A stretch of DNA of 64,000 nucleotides from Bacteroidales bacterium. GTDB taxonomy: Bacteria; Bacteroidota; Bacteroidia; Bacteroidales; F082. Below the pieces are notes generated by a model. The model saw only the letters and a program-made list of their open reading frames with translations. It had not been told where the DNA came from and did no database searches. The stretch's first letter is position 1, and each line of letters opens with the position of its first letter. A program made the translations under genes and the position numbers. Location: positions 1 through 64,000 of the forward strand of contig JAGCFU010000022.1 in NCBI GenBank assembly GCA_017649945.1, written 5' to 3'. Of this stretch, positions 1 to 8,660 are shown piece after piece.

Positions 1-821
1 ATTCCGCAAAGAGTCTGCATGTGGATTTTCTTGCCGTTCGCACGGTCGAAACGCTTGGTTACGAAATGAGCCTTGCCGTTTTCCTCTATCAGGAAGCACT
101 CAGTCATGTCAATTCCACAGGCTTTTGCCAACTTATAAAACGAATACTCCAATCGGCCGTGGTTGTCTGTCTTACGAAGACCTGTCGTTGCCGACACTCC
201 ATCCAATTTGATAAGATAATAGTCGAAACCGGCAGGAGCCTCAACTTGTCCTGAACGCACTTCGCCTGTATCCTTATTATATGCAATAATAGCTTTTGCT
301 CGCTGACCTCCAGCAGAAGTTCCAAGTCTAAGTATTTCAGCGATAGCCGCTTTTTTGTCATCGTTAATATTCACTTCGAATGACGACTTTTGCACCAAAG
401 CATCGCTTGCCACATCAACCAACGAATCAATTTCAAATCTGGCGTTTTTGTCGTATGCCACGTCAATGGCAGGCTCAAATTCCAAAGCGCCCATACAGCG
501 TTTGCCCAAAAAACACAATGTTTCAATCGGATTGCTGCTTGTGCGGCCTGTCAATGCCAGCCACTTGTCGAACAAAGCGCGGCCATACGTGTCGGGAAGC
601 GAGTCGGCCAACATGCCAGGCAATCCTTTATAAGTTTCCTTATCCAAATTGCCAAATGAATAGACTCGCCCCTCGCGCACAGGCATCATCAACGGCGACG
701 GTTCAAGACCTCGGCCGACAAAGTTGCTGTCGTATTCAAATCGGGCAACTTCATACTGCTCATCCCAACGGAAAGTCCCGACTGGAATCCCAAACATATT
801 AACTTTTGCTACATCTACCAT
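1..821 (-). CDS. hipA: HipA-family Ser/Thr kinase toxin, 3' end cut by window edge
   Basis: Reading the reverse strand from ATG at 819-821 gives about 273 open codons running off the left edge, so the C-terminal kinase lobe is missing. The N-terminal part has the usual HipA layout: a small N-terminal domain, then a glycine-rich loop LGTSAGGQRAKA containing the serine that is autophosphorylated in characterised HipA proteins, then a MTECFLIEENGKAHFVTKRF stretch typical of the ATP-binding region. Known HipA kinases phosphorylate a tRNA synthetase and slow growth; that target is inferred here. The start overlaps the end of hipB (ATG inside GAATGGTAG), so the two are translationally coupled. The start is supported by this overlap and by continuous HipA-like sequence from the first residues. 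Confidence 0.9.
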   Translation of the reverse strand, partial: MVDVAKVNMFGIPVGTFRWDEQYEVARFEYDSNFVGRGLEPSPLMMPVREGRVYSFGNLDKETYKGLPGMLADSLPDTYGRALFDKWLALTGRTSSNPIETLCFLGKRCMGALEFEPAIDVAYDKNARFEIDSLVDVASDALVQKSSFEVNINDDKKAAIAEILRLGTSAGGQRAKAIIAYNKDTGEVRSGQVEAPAGFDYYLIKLDGVSATTGLRKTDNHGRLEYSFYKLAKACGIDMTECFLIEENGKAHFVTKRFDRANGKKIHMQTLCG

Positions 822-1162
822 TCTGTAGTCTCCTTTTCTCTATTTTGAAGTTTACCTACTGCCCTTTTTCTGTTTTTTTTATCTTGGGAATGAACCAAAT
901 TATAGTATTCACTCGGGCTTAATTGCTCTTCATCCACCAAAGGTTGCAGCACATTAAGCAAACCCAGCGTACGCAAAACCCTCAGCAAAGAATCGAACGA
1001 GCCAATCTCTCCTTTTTCAATCTTTTTTATTGAAGAAAGAGACACGTTTGCATCATCCGCCAAGCTCTGTTGGGTAATATTCTGTTTCAGTCTGGTTTGT
1101 TTCAAACGGTCTCCTATTCGTTCAAAGATTGCAACATCTGCCAGCATATAAATATCATTCAT
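815..1162 (-). CDS. hipB: HipB-like XRE-family antitoxin/repressor
   Basis: This 115-residue protein has a helix-turn-helix of the XRE/Cro type at about residues 15-70 (RLKQTRLKQNITQQSLADDA, then VSLSSIKKIEKG). The tail after residue 85 is polar and probably disordered. It lies directly before hipA, overlapping it by 7 bases, which is the standard antitoxin-toxin order. By family knowledge it binds HipA and represses its own promoter. The promoter region at 1174-1214 has a matching inverted repeat around the -7 box, which fits autoregulation. The identity as HipB rests on the pairing with hipA. Confidence 0.88.
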   Translation of the reverse strand: MNDIYMLADVAIFERIGDRLKQTRLKQNITQQSLADDANVSLSSIKKIEKGEIGSFDSLLRVLRTLGLLNVLQPLVDEEQLSPSEYYNLVHSQDKKNRKRAVGKLQNREKETTEW

Positions 1163-1173
1163 AACAGTTTATG

Positions 1174-1214
1174 TTTAAACTTTTACGCTGCAAATTTACG
1201 AATAAAAGTTTAAA
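1174..1214 (-). promoter_or_regulatory. hipBA promoter with flanking inverted-repeat operator
   Basis: TTTAAACTTTTA at 1174-1185 is answered by its exact reverse complement TAAAAGTTTAAA at 1203-1214. Between them, on the reverse strand, lies TAAATTTG (1191-1198), a Bacteroidota -7 box (TAnnTTTG). A dimeric repressor bound to both arms would cover the promoter, so HipB autoregulation is the natural reading. The repeat and box are seen; the binding is inferred. Confidence 0.7.
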
Positions 1215-1298
1215 TTTCAACTATTATTAAATAAATATTTTCATTTGAGATAAAAATTTTTTCTCAACAGCCATATCGGATCTCCTACTGCATCAAGA

Positions 1299-1688
1299 CT
1301 AAATCTCCCATTCATACAGTGGTATCAAGCCTTCGAGATTGTCCAAAGAAGGTCTGAAAGAGACTTTCATCCTGCAATTGAAATCGCAATCACGAATTCC
1401 AATCACTGATTCAGTGGGTTGGAATTGAACATCCGGAATTGGTACATAAAGCCAAGGATTAACTTGATATATAATATTGGTACCTTTTTCTCCGAACTCC
1501 TTATTTCTTATAGCTATCAATCTAAAACCAGATACAAACCCATCGGTATGTCGTTTGACAAACTCATCGTCTATATCGGAATACTCTAGCCAAATATTCA
1601 GATACCCATATGGAAAGGATTTTTGGTCAAATTTTGCTGTAAAATACGCCCCACACCACATCAGGACTTCAAATTTAATATCTTTCAT
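1299..1688 (-). CDS. hypothetical protein of unknown function
   Basis: This 129-residue, aromatic-rich soluble protein starts MKDIKFEVLMWCGAYF and has no signal peptide or membrane segment. I do not recognise the family. It lies upstream of hipB in the same direction, 136 bases away, and its own upstream region carries the same inverted repeat that flanks the hipBA promoter, so it may be an accessory member of the hip locus. It could also be a stray accessory gene such as an immunity protein; nothing in the sequence decides this. Confidence 0.55.
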   Translation of the reverse strand: MKDIKFEVLMWCGAYFTAKFDQKSFPYGYLNIWLEYSDIDDEFVKRHTDGFVSGFRLIAIRNKEFGEKGTNIIYQVNPWLYVPIPDVQFQPTESVIGIRDCDFNCRMKVSFRPSLDNLEGLIPLYEWEI

Positions 1689-1726
1689 AAGCTCAAAATA
1701 TAACTGTAAGCTGTAAAAATATAAAT

Positions 1727-1761
1727 AAAAGTTTAAAATAAAACCGTTATTTTAAACTTTT
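1727..1761. promoter_or_regulatory. second HipB-box-like inverted repeat
   Basis: AAAAGTTTAAAATAA (1727-1741) and TTATTTTAAACTTTT (1747-1761) are perfect 15-base inverted repeats around the 5-base centre AACCG. The arms contain the same TAAAAGTTTAAA core as the hipBA operator. It lies between the reverse gene ending at 1688 and the forward gene rlmD, so it could act on either. Operator function is inferred from the match. Confidence 0.55.
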
Positions 1762-1857
1762 TATATTTTATGCAAAATCCATAATAACACCTATGATTCA
1801 CCAGATTAGTTCATCACTTTTGTGTCAACTTTTTTCAGCGCAAGACAAAATAATTTG

Positions 1858-1865
1858 TACCTTTG
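1858..1865 (+). promoter_or_regulatory. -7 box for rlmD
   Basis: TACCTTTG matches TAnnTTTG and lies only 5 bases before the ATG at 1871. The transcript would be leaderless or nearly so. This supports choosing 1871 and not the in-frame ATG at 1793 as the start. Confidence 0.6.
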
Positions 1866-1870
1866 CACCC

Positions 1871-3298
1871 ATGAAAAAGCATCATCAACCCCAATATCTC
1901 GAAGACGTCGAAATAATCGACGCAGGCTCGGAAGGCATGAGCATTGCAAAGCCCGACGAGAAAGTTGTGTTCATCCCATTCGGAGCACCAGGCGATATCG
2001 TTGATATCCAAGTGTTTAAGAAAAAATCGAACTGCTTCGACGGCAAGATTCTCAACATAAAAAAGGAATCCGACAAACGTGTGAAGCCTGTGTGCCAGCA
2101 TTTCGGTCTCTGCGGCGGCTGCAAATGGCAACATCTTGATTATCAATGGCAACTGTATTACAAACAGAAACAGATAAAAGACAACTTCGACCGCATCGGT
2201 AAGATAGAATACCCTGAGATGATGCCTATTCTGGGCTGCGAGAAACAGTTTTACTATCGTAACAAGCTCGAATACAGCTTCTCAAACCGCAAATGGCTCA
2301 CCGACGGCGCTCCCGCAGGCACCTACACCGAGGAAGACTGCAAAGGTTTCGGCTACCATCTGCCAGGCTTGTTCGACCGTGTCATCGACATCGAGAAATG
2401 TTATCTGCAAGCCGACCCGTCGAACGATATACGCCTGTTTATCAAGGACTTCACTATGAAACACAAGCTCTCATATCATAACGTGAGAGCCCACCAAGGC
2501 ACCATGCGCAACGTCATCATACGCTGCAACGGCAAAGGCGAATTCATGGTCATCATAGTGATAAACGAGGAAAACGACATCGTCAGAAACGAGCTCATCC
2601 CTGCCCTTTCGGCACAGTTCCCACAGATTATCTCGCTGATGCTCGTTATCAACAGCAAGTTCAACGACACGATATCAGATTTGCCGTTCGAGTGCCTCAA
2701 AGGCGAGCCTTATCTCGTGGAGACGATGAAGTCACCGCGCCCAGGTTTCGACGACCTGAAGTTCCGTGTCGGTTCGGTCTCGTTCTTCCAAACCAATGTG
2801 TATCAGGCGGAAAGACTCTACAAGGCGGCGTTCGACCTCGCCAGCGTGCAGGGCGACGAGCTGATGTATGACCTCTACACAGGCACAGGCACCATCGCCT
2901 TATATTTCTCACGTTTCGTGAAGCAGGTCGTCGGCATCGAATACGTCGAGGAAGCCATCGTTGATGCCAAGATAAACGAGCAGTTCAACAACATCACAAA
3001 CACCAGTTTCTTCGCCGGCGACATGGCCAAGGTGCTCACCGACGAGTTCATCGCCGAACATGGGAAGCCTGACTTCATTGTCACCGACCCGCCTCGCGCA
3101 GGTATGGCCGACAAAGTCATCGAACAACTCAAGAAGATTCAGGCTAAAAAGATTGTCTACGTGAGCTGCAACCCAGCCACGCAAGCCCGTGATTTACAAT
3201 TACTTGATGATTTATACGCTGTCAAGGCGGTGCAGCCTGTCGACATGTTCCCTCACACGCAACATGTCGAAAACGTGGTGCTGTTAGAGCTGCGATAA
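1871..3298 (+). CDS. rlmD: 23S rRNA (uracil-C5)-methyltransferase, RlmD/RumA type
   Basis: This 475-residue TrmA/RumA family protein transfers a methyl group from SAM to a uracil in 23S rRNA. An N-terminal TRAM-like domain is followed by the iron-sulfur cysteine set CQHFGLCGGCKWQ, a Rossmann methyltransferase domain with the glycine motif DLYTGTGTIALYF, the TDPPRAGM motif, and the catalytic cysteine in YVSCNPATQARDL. The C-terminal VDMFPHTQHVENV is typical. The start at 1871 (MKKHHQP) follows a -7 box directly; an in-frame ATG at 1793 would add 26 residues from the promoter region. Its 3' end overlaps the convergent aroK by 15 bases. Bacteria often hold several paralogues of this family, so the exact uracil is uncertain. 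Confidence 0.88.
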   Translation: MKKHHQPQYLEDVEIIDAGSEGMSIAKPDEKVVFIPFGAPGDIVDIQVFKKKSNCFDGKILNIKKESDKRVKPVCQHFGLCGGCKWQHLDYQWQLYYKQKQIKDNFDRIGKIEYPEMMPILGCEKQFYYRNKLEYSFSNRKWLTDGAPAGTYTEEDCKGFGYHLPGLFDRVIDIEKCYLQADPSNDIRLFIKDFTMKHKLSYHNVRAHQGTMRNVIIRCNGKGEFMVIIVINEENDIVRNELIPALSAQFPQIISLMLVINSKFNDTISDLPFECLKGEPYLVETMKSPRPGFDDLKFRVGSVSFFQTNVYQAERLYKAAFDLASVQGDELMYDLYTGTGTIALYFSRFVKQVVGIEYVEEAIVDAKINEQFNNITNTSFFAGDMAKVLTDEFIAEHGKPDFIVTDPPRAGMADKVIEQLKKIQAKKIVYVSCNPATQARDLQLLDDLYAVKAVQPVDMFPHTQHVENVVLLELR

Positions 3299-3796
3299 AT
3301 AATTCATCACCTCTTCAATATCGAAGTTCTCCCCTTTCACGATGAAATCTGCCTGCTCATACATCGGCAGACGTGAATTGTAATGATTTTCAACGTATTG
3401 GCGCAGCTCCTCCTCTGATTTTCCGTACACCAGCGGACGTTTGCGCTTCGCGTTCATGATTCTGTGAAAAGCTGTTTGCGGACTGACTTTCACGAAGACC
3501 GTGGTCCCATTCTCCTTCATCCACTGCATGTTATCAAAAAAACAAGGCGTTCCGCCGCCAGTGGAAATCACCACATGGTGCATCTCGCCTGTCTTTTTCA
3601 ATATCTCTGACTCGAACTTCCGGAAATAATCCTCGCCGTATTTCTCGAAGAAATCCTGAACGCAGATGTGATATCTCTCCTCAAACAAATCATCGGTATC
3701 GAATGGCTCGTAGCCCAGTCTGGCCGCCAATTTACGCGAAATCGACGACTTCCCGGAACACATGTAACCGATGATATAAATCCGGTCAGGAAGCAT
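3284..3796 (-). CDS. aroK: shikimate kinase
   Basis: This 170-residue P-loop kinase phosphorylates shikimate in aromatic amino acid synthesis. The Walker A loop GYMCSGKSS lies at about residues 10-18, the shikimate-binding DTDD at about 34-37, the STGGGTP motif at about 78-84, and the lid arginines in KRKRPLV. The length is normal. The ATG shares one base with the yidC stop (TAATG), so it is translated by coupling with yidC. aroE and aroC are elsewhere in the window, so the pathway genes are scattered. Confidence 0.93.
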   Translation of the reverse strand: MLPDRIYIIGYMCSGKSSISRKLAARLGYEPFDTDDLFEERYHICVQDFFEKYGEDYFRKFESEILKKTGEMHHVVISTGGGTPCFFDNMQWMKENGTTVFVKVSPQTAFHRIMNAKRKRPLVYGKSEEELRQYVENHYNSRLPMYEQADFIVKGENFDIEEVMNYLSQL

Positions 3797-5730
3797 TATT
3801 TCCTTTTTTGTGCCTGTTGCTGCTGTCTCTGCAGTTCTTCCAGTCTCTTCTGGAATCCTGACTTCTTCACAGGCTTCTGCTTCGCCAGCTCGATTTTCTT
3901 ACGCAACTTCTCATCATCCAGGAAGACTCTGAACAAGTACATCTGCAGGAATGTGATGATATTCACGAGCATGTAGTAATAGCTCAATCCTGACGAATAG
4001 CTGTTAAACAGACCGAGGAACATAATCGGCATGAGATACATCATCACCTTCATGCCTTTCATTCCCTGCTGTTGCGTGGCAGCCATCTGTTTGTTATTGA
4101 TGTAGGTGTAAAGAATGGTCGTGATTGTCATCAGCAAGGTGAACAAGCTGACGTGGTCGCCGTAGAACGGGATGTTGAAGCCAAGGTCGAGGATGCTGTC
4201 GTATGTCGAGAGGTCGTCGGCCCAAAGGAACGGCTGCTGACGGAGCTCGATACTCGACGGGAAGAAACGGAAGATTGCCCACAAAATCGGGAGCTGCAGC
4301 AACATCGGCAAGCATCCTGCTGTCGGACTTGCACCTGCTTTGCGGTAAAGTTCCATCACAGCCTGCTGTTTCTTCATGTTATCCTTTTCATCAGGGAATT
4401 TCGCGCTGATTTCGTCGATTTCAGGCTTCAAGACACGCATCTTGGCTGTCGACTGATATGATTTGAATGCAAATGGCATCAAAGCAATCTTGATGATGAC
4501 GGTAAGAACCAAAATCACGATACCGTAGTTCCAGCCGTAGCTGCCGAGCCAGTTGAACACGTTGACAACGATATATCTGTTTATCCAACCCACAAACTTA
4601 CCGCCGAGCGGTATCTGCTTGTCGAGATCGATGCCGTACTTGTCCATGATTTTCAAGCTGTTAGGACCGAAATAGAACTGCATCGCCATGGTGTTGTTCT
4701 CCTGCATGCCATCGAACGGCACGTCGACAGAGGTATACATGGTCTTGAGATAGCGCGGATTCTGAGTCCTGTAGTCAGTCTTCATCCCGATGACCGCCGA
4801 ATTGAAGCTCTCTTTAGCGATCAGCGAATAGCTGAAGAAACGCTGTTTGAACGACATCCATTTAAGATTCGAGCGAAGGTCTTTCTCATCGTCTTTTTCA
4901 CCGCCACGGTTGCCGCTGAGTGATTCAACGTCATCGCTTAAGAACTTATAATACACTGTTGAGCCGTTGTAACGGTCGACGGCTTTCTCCTGCTTCAGAA
5001 GGTCGACATACCAGTCGATTGTGACGAAATTGGTGTTCGATGCGATGACATTCTTCATATTGATTGTCTTGACATCGAAATCCATCATATATTCGTCCTT
5101 TGTAAGGATATACGTGAACTCAATATATTGGTTAGGATTCAGCTCATTCGACAGATTATCCGCAAAAGCCCTGAAACTGAATGTCAGTGGTTTCTCGCCG
5201 ACAACGATTTTTCCGTCGCCGTCGTAAGGATAATTATTTAAATATGGCGCGAAATATAAATCAATAGTATTGATATTTCTGTTTGAAGCGAAAAACGAGA
5301 GGTTAAACTTCGATGTATTCTCGTCAAAGCCAATCAACGGAAGGGAATCCCACGTCTTGTAATCCTTCAGTTCCACTGTCTTAACGTAGCCGCCTTTTGA
5401 TGTCAAAGTAATCCGCATGACATCGTTCTCGATGGTGTAAAGTTGTTCTTCACCTGTCGCTATCGAAGCAAAAACGCCGTATTTGTCGCGAGTCACAGCA
5501 TCTGAAGATTCTGCGTCGTTATCTTGTTGAGCCACAAACATTTCCGTTTCTTTCTGAGCTTCGGCGAAACGGATGGAATCCTGGATATAACGTTCTCTGT
5601 TTGCCTGATAAATAGAGTCCTGAATGTGTCTTTGTCTTGCTATTTCTTCTTTCGATGGGGTCACCCAAATCATCCATCCGATTAAAACTCCAATAATGAG
5701 GATGATTCCAATAACTGAGTTTTTATTCAT
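3796..5730 (-). CDS. yidC: membrane protein insertase YidC
   Basis: This 644-residue protein inserts and folds inner-membrane proteins, with or without Sec. An N-terminal transmembrane anchor (IGIILIIGVLIGWMIWV) is followed by a large periplasmic beta domain up to about residue 370, then the conserved five-helix insertase core starting near GWNYGIVILVLTVIIKIAL. The core includes the hydrophilic loop with MELYRKAGASPTAGCLPMLL and ends in a basic glutamine-rich tail (QRQQQQAQKRK). The size is normal for Bacteroidota. It has its own -7 box at 5760-5767, and aroK overlaps its stop codon. Confidence 0.95.
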   Translation of the reverse strand: MNKNSVIGIILIIGVLIGWMIWVTPSKEEIARQRHIQDSIYQANRERYIQDSIRFAEAQKETEMFVAQQDNDAESSDAVTRDKYGVFASIATGEEQLYTIENDVMRITLTSKGGYVKTVELKDYKTWDSLPLIGFDENTSKFNLSFFASNRNINTIDLYFAPYLNNYPYDGDGKIVVGEKPLTFSFRAFADNLSNELNPNQYIEFTYILTKDEYMMDFDVKTINMKNVIASNTNFVTIDWYVDLLKQEKAVDRYNGSTVYYKFLSDDVESLSGNRGGEKDDEKDLRSNLKWMSFKQRFFSYSLIAKESFNSAVIGMKTDYRTQNPRYLKTMYTSVDVPFDGMQENNTMAMQFYFGPNSLKIMDKYGIDLDKQIPLGGKFVGWINRYIVVNVFNWLGSYGWNYGIVILVLTVIIKIALMPFAFKSYQSTAKMRVLKPEIDEISAKFPDEKDNMKKQQAVMELYRKAGASPTAGCLPMLLQLPILWAIFRFFPSSIELRQQPFLWADDLSTYDSILDLGFNIPFYGDHVSLFTLLMTITTILYTYINNKQMAATQQQGMKGMKVMMYLMPIMFLGLFNSYSSGLSYYYMLVNIITFLQMYLFRVFLDDEKLRKKIELAKQKPVKKSGFQKRLEELQRQQQQAQKRK

Positions 5731-5759
5731 ATAAAAATATTTTCCTAAAAATTAAGGCG

Positions 5760-5767
5760 CAAAATTA
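5760..5767 (-). promoter_or_regulatory. -7 box for yidC-aroK
   Basis: On the reverse strand TAATTTTG matches TAnnTTTG. It lies 30 bases upstream of the yidC ATG, between rpoD and yidC, so yidC-aroK can be transcribed independently of rpoD. Confidence 0.5.
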
Positions 5768-5774
5768 CGAAATT

Positions 5775-6644
5775 TTAATCATCATTCAACACATGCAGCA
5801 AACTTTTTTTCGAGCGTGTCCTTAATTTTTTCAGAGCCTTGTCCTTCACCTGGCGCACCCTTTCGCGCGTCATATCCATCATATAACCTATCTCCTCAAG
5901 GGTGTAGGCATGATTGTTTGAGTCAAGACCGAAATAATAAATGATTATCTGTCTTTCTTTCTCGTTAAGCACTGATAATGAGCGTCTTATCTCCGCAGAC
6001 TCCGATTCTGAAGCCACCTTTCTGTCGGCATCGTAATTATCTTCCGGCACCATTGTGTCGATGAATGTAAGGTCATCGTCGTTGGTGACAGGCGCGTCCA
6101 TTGAGACCTCTTTCGAGTTGATTTTCAAAATCGCCTCGATTTTTTCCTCAGGCATGTCGAGTTCGTCGGCGATCTCCTTCATCGTAGGCTTACGCTGGTA
6201 AAGCTGTTCGAGATACGATGCCGTTTTCTTCACACGGCTCAGGAATCCCACCTGATTCAGCGGCAAGCGCACCATCCTCGACTGCTCGGCAACGGCCTGC
6301 AAAATAGCCTGACGAATCCACCACACGGCATACGAAATGAACTTAAAGCCTTTCGTCTCATCGAAACGTTGCGCGGCTTTGATAAGTCCGACATTGCCTT
6401 CGTTAATCAAATCAGCGAGACCAAGTCCCTGATTCTGATACTGTTTTGCGACAGACACCACGAATCTAAGGTTAGCCCTAACCAAACGGTCGAGCGCAAT
6501 CTGGTCGCCTTGTTTGATTCTCTGCGCCAATTCCACCTCCTCGTCGGGAGTTATCATAGGTTCCTTCGCGATGTCGGCAAGGTACTTGTCGAGAGCACCC
6601 TGCTCGCGGTTTGTAATGGACTTGGAAATTTTTAATTGTCTCAT
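5775..6644 (-). CDS. rpoD: primary RNA polymerase sigma factor (RpoD/SigA, short Bacteroidota type)
   Basis: This 289-residue sigma-70 factor lacks the long region 1.1 of proteobacterial RpoD, as is normal for Bacteroidota. Region 1.2 (LDKYLADIAKEPMITPDEEV) is followed by region 2 with LVRANLRFVVSVAKQYQNQG and the -10-recognition helix YAVWWIRQAILQAV, then region 3, and region 4 with EIGYMMDMTRERVRQVKDKAL for the -33 element. This factor most likely reads the TTTG/TAnnTTTG promoters seen across the window. It follows degQ by 24 bases and may be co-transcribed with it. Confidence 0.95.
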   Translation of the reverse strand: MRQLKISKSITNREQGALDKYLADIAKEPMITPDEEVELAQRIKQGDQIALDRLVRANLRFVVSVAKQYQNQGLGLADLINEGNVGLIKAAQRFDETKGFKFISYAVWWIRQAILQAVAEQSRMVRLPLNQVGFLSRVKKTASYLEQLYQRKPTMKEIADELDMPEEKIEAILKINSKEVSMDAPVTNDDDLTFIDTMVPEDNYDADRKVASESESAEIRRSLSVLNEKERQIIIYYFGLDSNNHAYTLEEIGYMMDMTRERVRQVKDKALKKLRTRSKKSLLHVLNDD

Positions 6645-6668
6645 ATCTTATTGTTTTTTATAGACTTT

Positions 6669-7709
6669 TTACTTCGGATATTCGGTTAATGTTACTTTTA
6701 ATGTTTTCTCTTTGTCGCCACGTCTGATTTTCACGTCCACTTTATCGCCTGGACGATATTGTCCTATTGCGCCCATCAGCTGTGCTCTGGTATCTACAGT
6801 CAATCCATTGATACTCAAGATTATATCATCTTTCTTGATGCCATATCTATCGGCTGCTCCATCTTTCGATACAGAGGCCACATAAACACCTGAGAGGACG
6901 TCGAGACCTTTATAATCAGCGAGGCCTTCCGTTATCTCAACCATCGAGATTCCGAGATAAGCGCGTTGCAAGGCACCGTAAATCAGGAAGTCTTCCACAA
7001 CTTTTTTAGCGATATTTGAAGGGATAGCAAACGAATAACCTTCGTAACTTCCTGTACGGGAAGCGATTGCGGCGTTAATACCGATTAAATCACCGTTAGT
7101 GTTCACCAATGCTCCGCCACTGTTACCAGGATTCACCGCAGCGTCAGTCTGGATAAACGATTCGATAGTGCCTTCACCTAAAATGTTAATGCTCCTTGCC
7201 TTCGCACTCACGATGCCGGCTGTCACCGTCGAATTGAGGTTGAAAGGATTACCAACTGCGAGCACCCACTCTCCCACTCTGACCTTGTCGGAATCGCCGA
7301 ACGTGAGATATTCCAAGCCGGCAGCTTCCACTTTTATCAAGGCGATATCCGTCGTCGGGTCGGTGCCTACAATAGTGGCCGCTCTCTTATGTTTGTCGTT
7401 GAACGTGACTTCAATCTTTCTCGCGTTTTCAACCACGTGATTGTTTGTCACGATATAGCCATCCGGCGAAACAACCACACCCGAGCCGAAGCCAACCGAC
7501 ACATTGTCAGGCATCTGTATCTTTCCGCCATAAATCTGTTCAAGAAAAGGTCCGAAAAAATCATAATAACGATTCGTTGTAACAATCTCAGCACGGATAT
7601 GAACCACAGTGTTGACCGTTTTCTCCGCCGCTTCCGCAAAACTTACTACCTGAGCTCTACCTTGAAGAGCCACAAACAAAATACCAATTAAAAAAAACGT
7701 CTTTTTCAT
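6669..7709 (-). CDS. degQ: periplasmic serine protease of the DegQ/HtrA family
   Basis: This 346-residue S1C protease has a signal peptide (cleavage after ALQGRAQ) and the catalytic triad His91 (NNHVVENA), Asp121 (TTDIALIKV) and Ser197 (GNSGGALV). Only one PDZ domain follows (about 245-346, ending in the GDKVDVKIRRGDKEK strand region), so it is shorter than two-PDZ DegP and closer to DegS-like or single-PDZ DegQ forms. It degrades or refolds damaged envelope proteins. It sits just upstream of rpoD in the same direction. Whether it has a regulatory role like DegS cannot be told from the sequence. Confidence 0.9.
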   Translation of the reverse strand: MKKTFFLIGILFVALQGRAQVVSFAEAAEKTVNTVVHIRAEIVTTNRYYDFFGPFLEQIYGGKIQMPDNVSVGFGSGVVVSPDGYIVTNNHVVENARKIEVTFNDKHKRAATIVGTDPTTDIALIKVEAAGLEYLTFGDSDKVRVGEWVLAVGNPFNLNSTVTAGIVSAKARSINILGEGTIESFIQTDAAVNPGNSGGALVNTNGDLIGINAAIASRTGSYEGYSFAIPSNIAKKVVEDFLIYGALQRAYLGISMVEITEGLADYKGLDVLSGVYVASVSKDGAADRYGIKKDDIILSINGLTVDTRAQLMGAIGQYRPGDKVDVKIRRGDKEKTLKVTLTEYPK

Positions 7710-7762
7710 ATCACAAAATGATTAAGTTTCTTAATGCATTAACGCAAAAAAAATAATTATCT

Positions 7763-7770
7763 TATCTTTG
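7763..7770 (+). promoter_or_regulatory. -7 box for the dapF-recR operon
   Basis: TATCTTTG matches the TAnnTTTG consensus and lies 83 bases before the dapF ATG. It is the only clear box in the 7710-7853 gap for the forward direction. Confidence 0.5.
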
Positions 7771-7853
7771 TTTTAAAATAATTCAATTTTTATGTATTTT
7801 TACATCAAATTTCTTGCCAAAGATTCGTTTTTTGGCAATAATTTTAAAATATT

Positions 7854-8660
7854 ATGCAACACGTTGAGAATCATACACTTAGATTCAGCAAATATCATGG
7901 AGCAGGTAATGATTTTGTCATGATAAATGCCATAAAGTCGCCTGTTGAGCTGTCAGACGAGGAAGTCAAGGACATTTGCGACCGCAGAACCGGCGTCGGA
8001 GCGGATGGATTAATCATGATTTTGCCGTCAGAAAAATATGATTTCAGGATGAAATATTACAACTGCGACGGTCATGAGAGCACTTTCTGCGGCAACGGAG
8101 GCAGATGCATCGCAGCTTTCGCCGTGGAAGAAGGTCTGACACCTCAACATCTTGAATATGAAGCGATTGACGGCATCCACAAAGCCATCGTAACGAAAAA
8201 CTCCGACAACGAATACATGGTATCTGTAACAATGCGCGACATAGAAAGCTATGATTTAAACGAGAAACGGCTCATTATCAACACCGGCTCGCCACATTAT
8301 GTGACACGCGTTGAGAATCTAAAGAATTTTGATGTGAGAAAACATGGTGCAGAAATCAGAAACGACAAAAACATTTCCACTGACGGCGTGAATGTCGATT
8401 TCATGGAAATCATTGATAATCAATACTATATCAGAACATTTGAACGTGGCGTTGAAGATGAGACGTTAGCATGCGGAACCGGTGTGACGGCTTCGGCGAT
8501 AGCAGCGGCATTGTGGTACGGCGGCAACGACATCGACATCAGAACGACATTGGCGACACTCAACGTGAAGTTTGAAAAAGACAAGGATTCCATAAAAAAC
8601 ATAGTTTTATCGGGTCCCGCGACTCATGTTTTCGACGGATTTTATATTTTTGCAAAATGA
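7854..8660 (+). CDS. dapF: diaminopimelate epimerase
   Basis: This 268-residue enzyme converts LL- to meso-diaminopimelate for lysine and peptidoglycan synthesis. The two active-site cysteines are seen as Cys79 (FCGNGGRC) and Cys207 (LACGTGVTA), and the N-terminal FSKYHGAGNDFVMI is typical. It opens a six-gene operon and its stop overlaps the next start as ATGA. The start at 7854 adds about ten residues before the conserved strand; no other ATG is available nearby. Confidence 0.95.
   Translation: MQHVENHTLRFSKYHGAGNDFVMINAIKSPVELSDEEVKDICDRRTGVGADGLIMILPSEKYDFRMKYYNCDGHESTFCGNGGRCIAAFAVEEGLTPQHLEYEAIDGIHKAIVTKNSDNEYMVSVTMRDIESYDLNEKRLIINTGSPHYVTRVENLKNFDVRKHGAEIRNDKNISTDGVNVDFMEIIDNQYYIRTFERGVEDETLACGTGVTASAIAAALWYGGNDIDIRTTLATLNVKFEKDKDSIKNIVLSGPATHVFDGFYIFAK

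Noticed and set aside
1793..1870. N-terminal extension of RlmD from the ATG at 1793
   Set aside because: The extension lies across the -7 box at 1858-1865 and is not like the family N-terminus; the ATG at 1871 is preferred.
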